From: an uncultured Eubacterium sp.
GTDB taxonomy: Bacteria > Bacillota > Clostridia > Lachnospirales > Lachnospiraceae
Direction: 5' to 3'
Assembly (NCBI GenBank): GCA_910577295.1
Contig: CAJTLS010000008.1
Location: forward strand, 3,842 to 67,841
DNA length: 64,000 nucleotides
Shown here: positions 62,946 to 64,000 of the stretch, piece after piece
Position numbering within the stretch: the stretch's first letter is position 1
Layout of the letters: each line of letters opens with the position of its first letter
The notes under the pieces: generated by a model
Database searches by the model: none
What the model was told of the DNA's origin: nothing
What the model saw: the letters and a program-made list of their open reading frames with translations, nothing else
Made by a program: the position numbers and the translations under genes

Positions 62946-63743
62946 TTGGGAAAGAGAAAAACAGTAGAACAAAAACACGAAGAAATGTTACAGCGTATTC
63001 GGGATTTCCGTCTGCTGGATGACGATTTCATGACAAAATGTTTCGAGGAAAATAAGGAAGCAACCGAACTGGTACTTCGCATTGTGCTGGAGAAGGCGGA
63101 CATTCAGGTTGAGCATGTCGTTACGCAGTACAGTATGAAAAATATAAAGGGGAGGTCTGTCAGGCTTGACATTTATGCCACCGATTCTCAGGAGAAGAAG
63201 TACAACATTGAGATACAGCGTGCCACGAAAGGCGCCGGGGCAAAACGGGCGAGATATAACAGCAGCCTGATTGACAGCGACATTCTGCCCTCCGGTGTGG
63301 AAGTAGAGAATTTGGCAGAGACTTATGTTATTTTTATAGCGGAAACCGATGTAATCGGAAAAAATAAGCCGATTTACCATATTGACCGGTATATACGGGA
63401 AGTCGGAGAATTTTTTGACGATGGTTCCCATATAATATATGTGAATGCATCTTACAAAGATGACTCGGAGTTAGGAAAGCTGATGCACGATTTTTCATGT
63501 ACCGATCCAGCGGATATGAATTATCCGGTACTTGCGGATACAGCAAGATACTATAAAGAAGATAAGGAGGGAATATTCACGATGTGTAAAGCAATGGAAG
63601 ATATGATTACGGACGAAAAAAAGGAAATTGCATTGAGATTGATTGAGGCAGGCAAGTTATCATTAGAAGAAATTTCAGTATATTTTGACTTACCACTGGA
63701 AGAAGTACAAAAATTGGCAGATGAGGAATTGCAGCCGGTATAA
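62946..63743 (+). CDS. Rpn family recombination-promoting nuclease/PD-(D/E)XK putative transposase
   Basis: 265 aa. DDDFMTKCFEENKEATELVLRIVLEK opening, nuclease core VRLDIYATDSQEKKYNIEIQRA (D...E-x-Q), GAGAKRARYNSSLID, YVIFIAETDV and YHIDRYI, as in the large Lachnospiraceae Rpn family. E. coli Rpn proteins are DNA nucleases that stimulate RecA-independent recombination. Start taken at TTG 62946 because the family's N-terminal helix is encoded; the next Met is at 62985. The C-terminal helix (SLEEISVYFDLPLEEVQ) may be a small regulatory HTH-like segment. Confidence 0.82.
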   Translation: MGKRKTVEQKHEEMLQRIRDFRLLDDDFMTKCFEENKEATELVLRIVLEKADIQVEHVVTQYSMKNIKGRSVRLDIYATDSQEKKYNIEIQRATKGAGAKRARYNSSLIDSDILPSGVEVENLAETYVIFIAETDVIGKNKPIYHIDRYIREVGEFFDDGSHIIYVNASYKDDSELGKLMHDFSCTDPADMNYPVLADTARYYKEDKEGIFTMCKAMEDMITDEKKEIALRLIEAGKLSLEEISVYFDLPLEEVQKLADEELQPV

Positions 63744-63776
63744 ACCTGTTATAATGAGATAAATGAAAAAGTTAAG

Positions 63777-63809
63777 GCAGTAATTCTACAAAACGATTGC
63801 TGCTTTTTT
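63777..63809 (+). terminator. Terminator of the Rpn-family gene
   Basis: GCAGTAAT (63777-63784) pairs with ATTGCTGC (63796-63803, one G-T pair), followed by T6 (63804-63809). Confidence 0.8.
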
Positions 63810-63852
63810 GTATGCAGAAAATTATGGGAACAATCAGGAGGGGGAATTTATT

Positions 63853-63957
63853 ATGTCATCAGTTTTTGTTTGGCAGCTAGTTTTACTACAAAAAGAAAAA
63901 AATTTCTTATATTCTGGACATTTTTTCAAAGGCTGCGTAAACTCAAGGAAAGGATAA
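63853..63957 (+). CDS. Possible small protein, 34 aa
   Basis: ATG preceded by AGGAGGGGG about 8 bases upstream, a strong site, and open to TAA at 63955. Sequence is hydrophobic at first (SSVFVWQLVLLQ) then basic. No family is recognised and no promoter is evident between the terminator and the ORF. It could be a real microprotein or a chance ORF. Confidence 0.35.
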   Translation: MSSVFVWQLVLLQKEKNFLYSGHFFKGCVNSRKG

Positions 63958-63958
63958 C

Positions 63959-63987
63959 TTGTATTGAAAAATGTCATATGTTATAAT
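63959..63987 (+). promoter_or_regulatory. Strong candidate promoter pointing out of the right edge
   Basis: TTGTAT (63959-63964), 17-base spacer, perfect TATAAT (63982-63987) with an extended TG. It would drive a gene beyond base 64000. Confidence 0.6.
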
Positions 63988-64000
63988 GGCAAATACGAAT

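Noticed and set aside
1..64000. CRISPR array, prophage, IS transposase
   Set aside because: No regularly spaced short repeats, no cas, phage structural or IS transposase genes were seen; the Rpn-family gene is the only transposase-like annotation and is not part of an IS.

Overview
The window is about 64 kb of low-to-moderate-GC, mostly plus-strand chromosomal DNA. It fits a member of the Clostridia, most probably Lachnospiraceae. Pointers are strong GGAGG ribosome binding sites, some TTG and GTG starts, a SpoIIM gene beside an ADP-ribose pyrophosphatase, an FtsA-like protein much longer than usual, surface proteins ending in lysine-rich beta repeats, and an Rpn-family nuclease. Genus is not assigned. 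Nearly all of it is core chromosome. No phage, conjugative element, IS transposase or CRISPR array was seen.

Layout. 1-2.2 kb: the 3' end of an RHS polymorphic toxin with a GIY-YIG nuclease tip, its probable immunity gene, and a small coding remnant. 2.2-8 kb: S1-domain protein, a BvgS-like hybrid sensor kinase with two solute-binding domains, DegV, and a convergent YprB-like nuclease. 8-11.8 kb: cardiolipin synthase, ruvAB, zapA. 11.9-20.3 kb: overlapping genes for a U32 protein, a SEDS/PBP cell-wall pair, NUDIX, a two-domain polyphosphate kinase and a secreted transglutaminase. 20.3-21.7 kb: a dispersed hairpin repeat, an unassigned structured stretch, an rRNA methyltransferase and tRNA-Leu(CAA). 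21.8-35.8 kb: surface protein, DNA polymerase I split by a frame break, coaE, long FtsA-like protein, GGDEF protein, WalJ-like hydrolase, ACT/UPF0210 pair, aminotransferase and nudF, followed by spoIIM and a convergent DAHP synthase up to 37.5 kb. 37.6-42.7 kb: a four-gene Gld-type ABC transporter cluster. 42.9-48.5 kb: cysS, a small lipoprotein, an HMGL-like aldolase and a large surface protein. 48.5-52.8 kb: purM-purN-purD and glyA, which are linked through glycine and folate one-carbon flow. 52.9-58.5 kb: topoisomerase III, a membrane phosphoesterase, PAP2, NUDIX and MFS genes.

58.5-60 kb is a decay zone: a second copy of the hairpin repeat, an acetyltransferase without a clear start, and remnants of an epimerase, an AAC(6')-like acetyltransferase and a PNPOx-like protein. 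It runs into the promoter of a thiS-thiG-thiH-thiE operon. That operon's short leader looks like a terminator-embedded HMP-PP (thiS-motif) riboswitch. The window ends with an Rpn-family nuclease, a terminator, a 34-codon ORF and a promoter pointing out of the right edge.

The strongest leads are the RHS toxin/immunity pair, the two-copy structured repeat, the split polA with an internal ribosome binding site at the second half, the gene graveyard, and the thiS leader.
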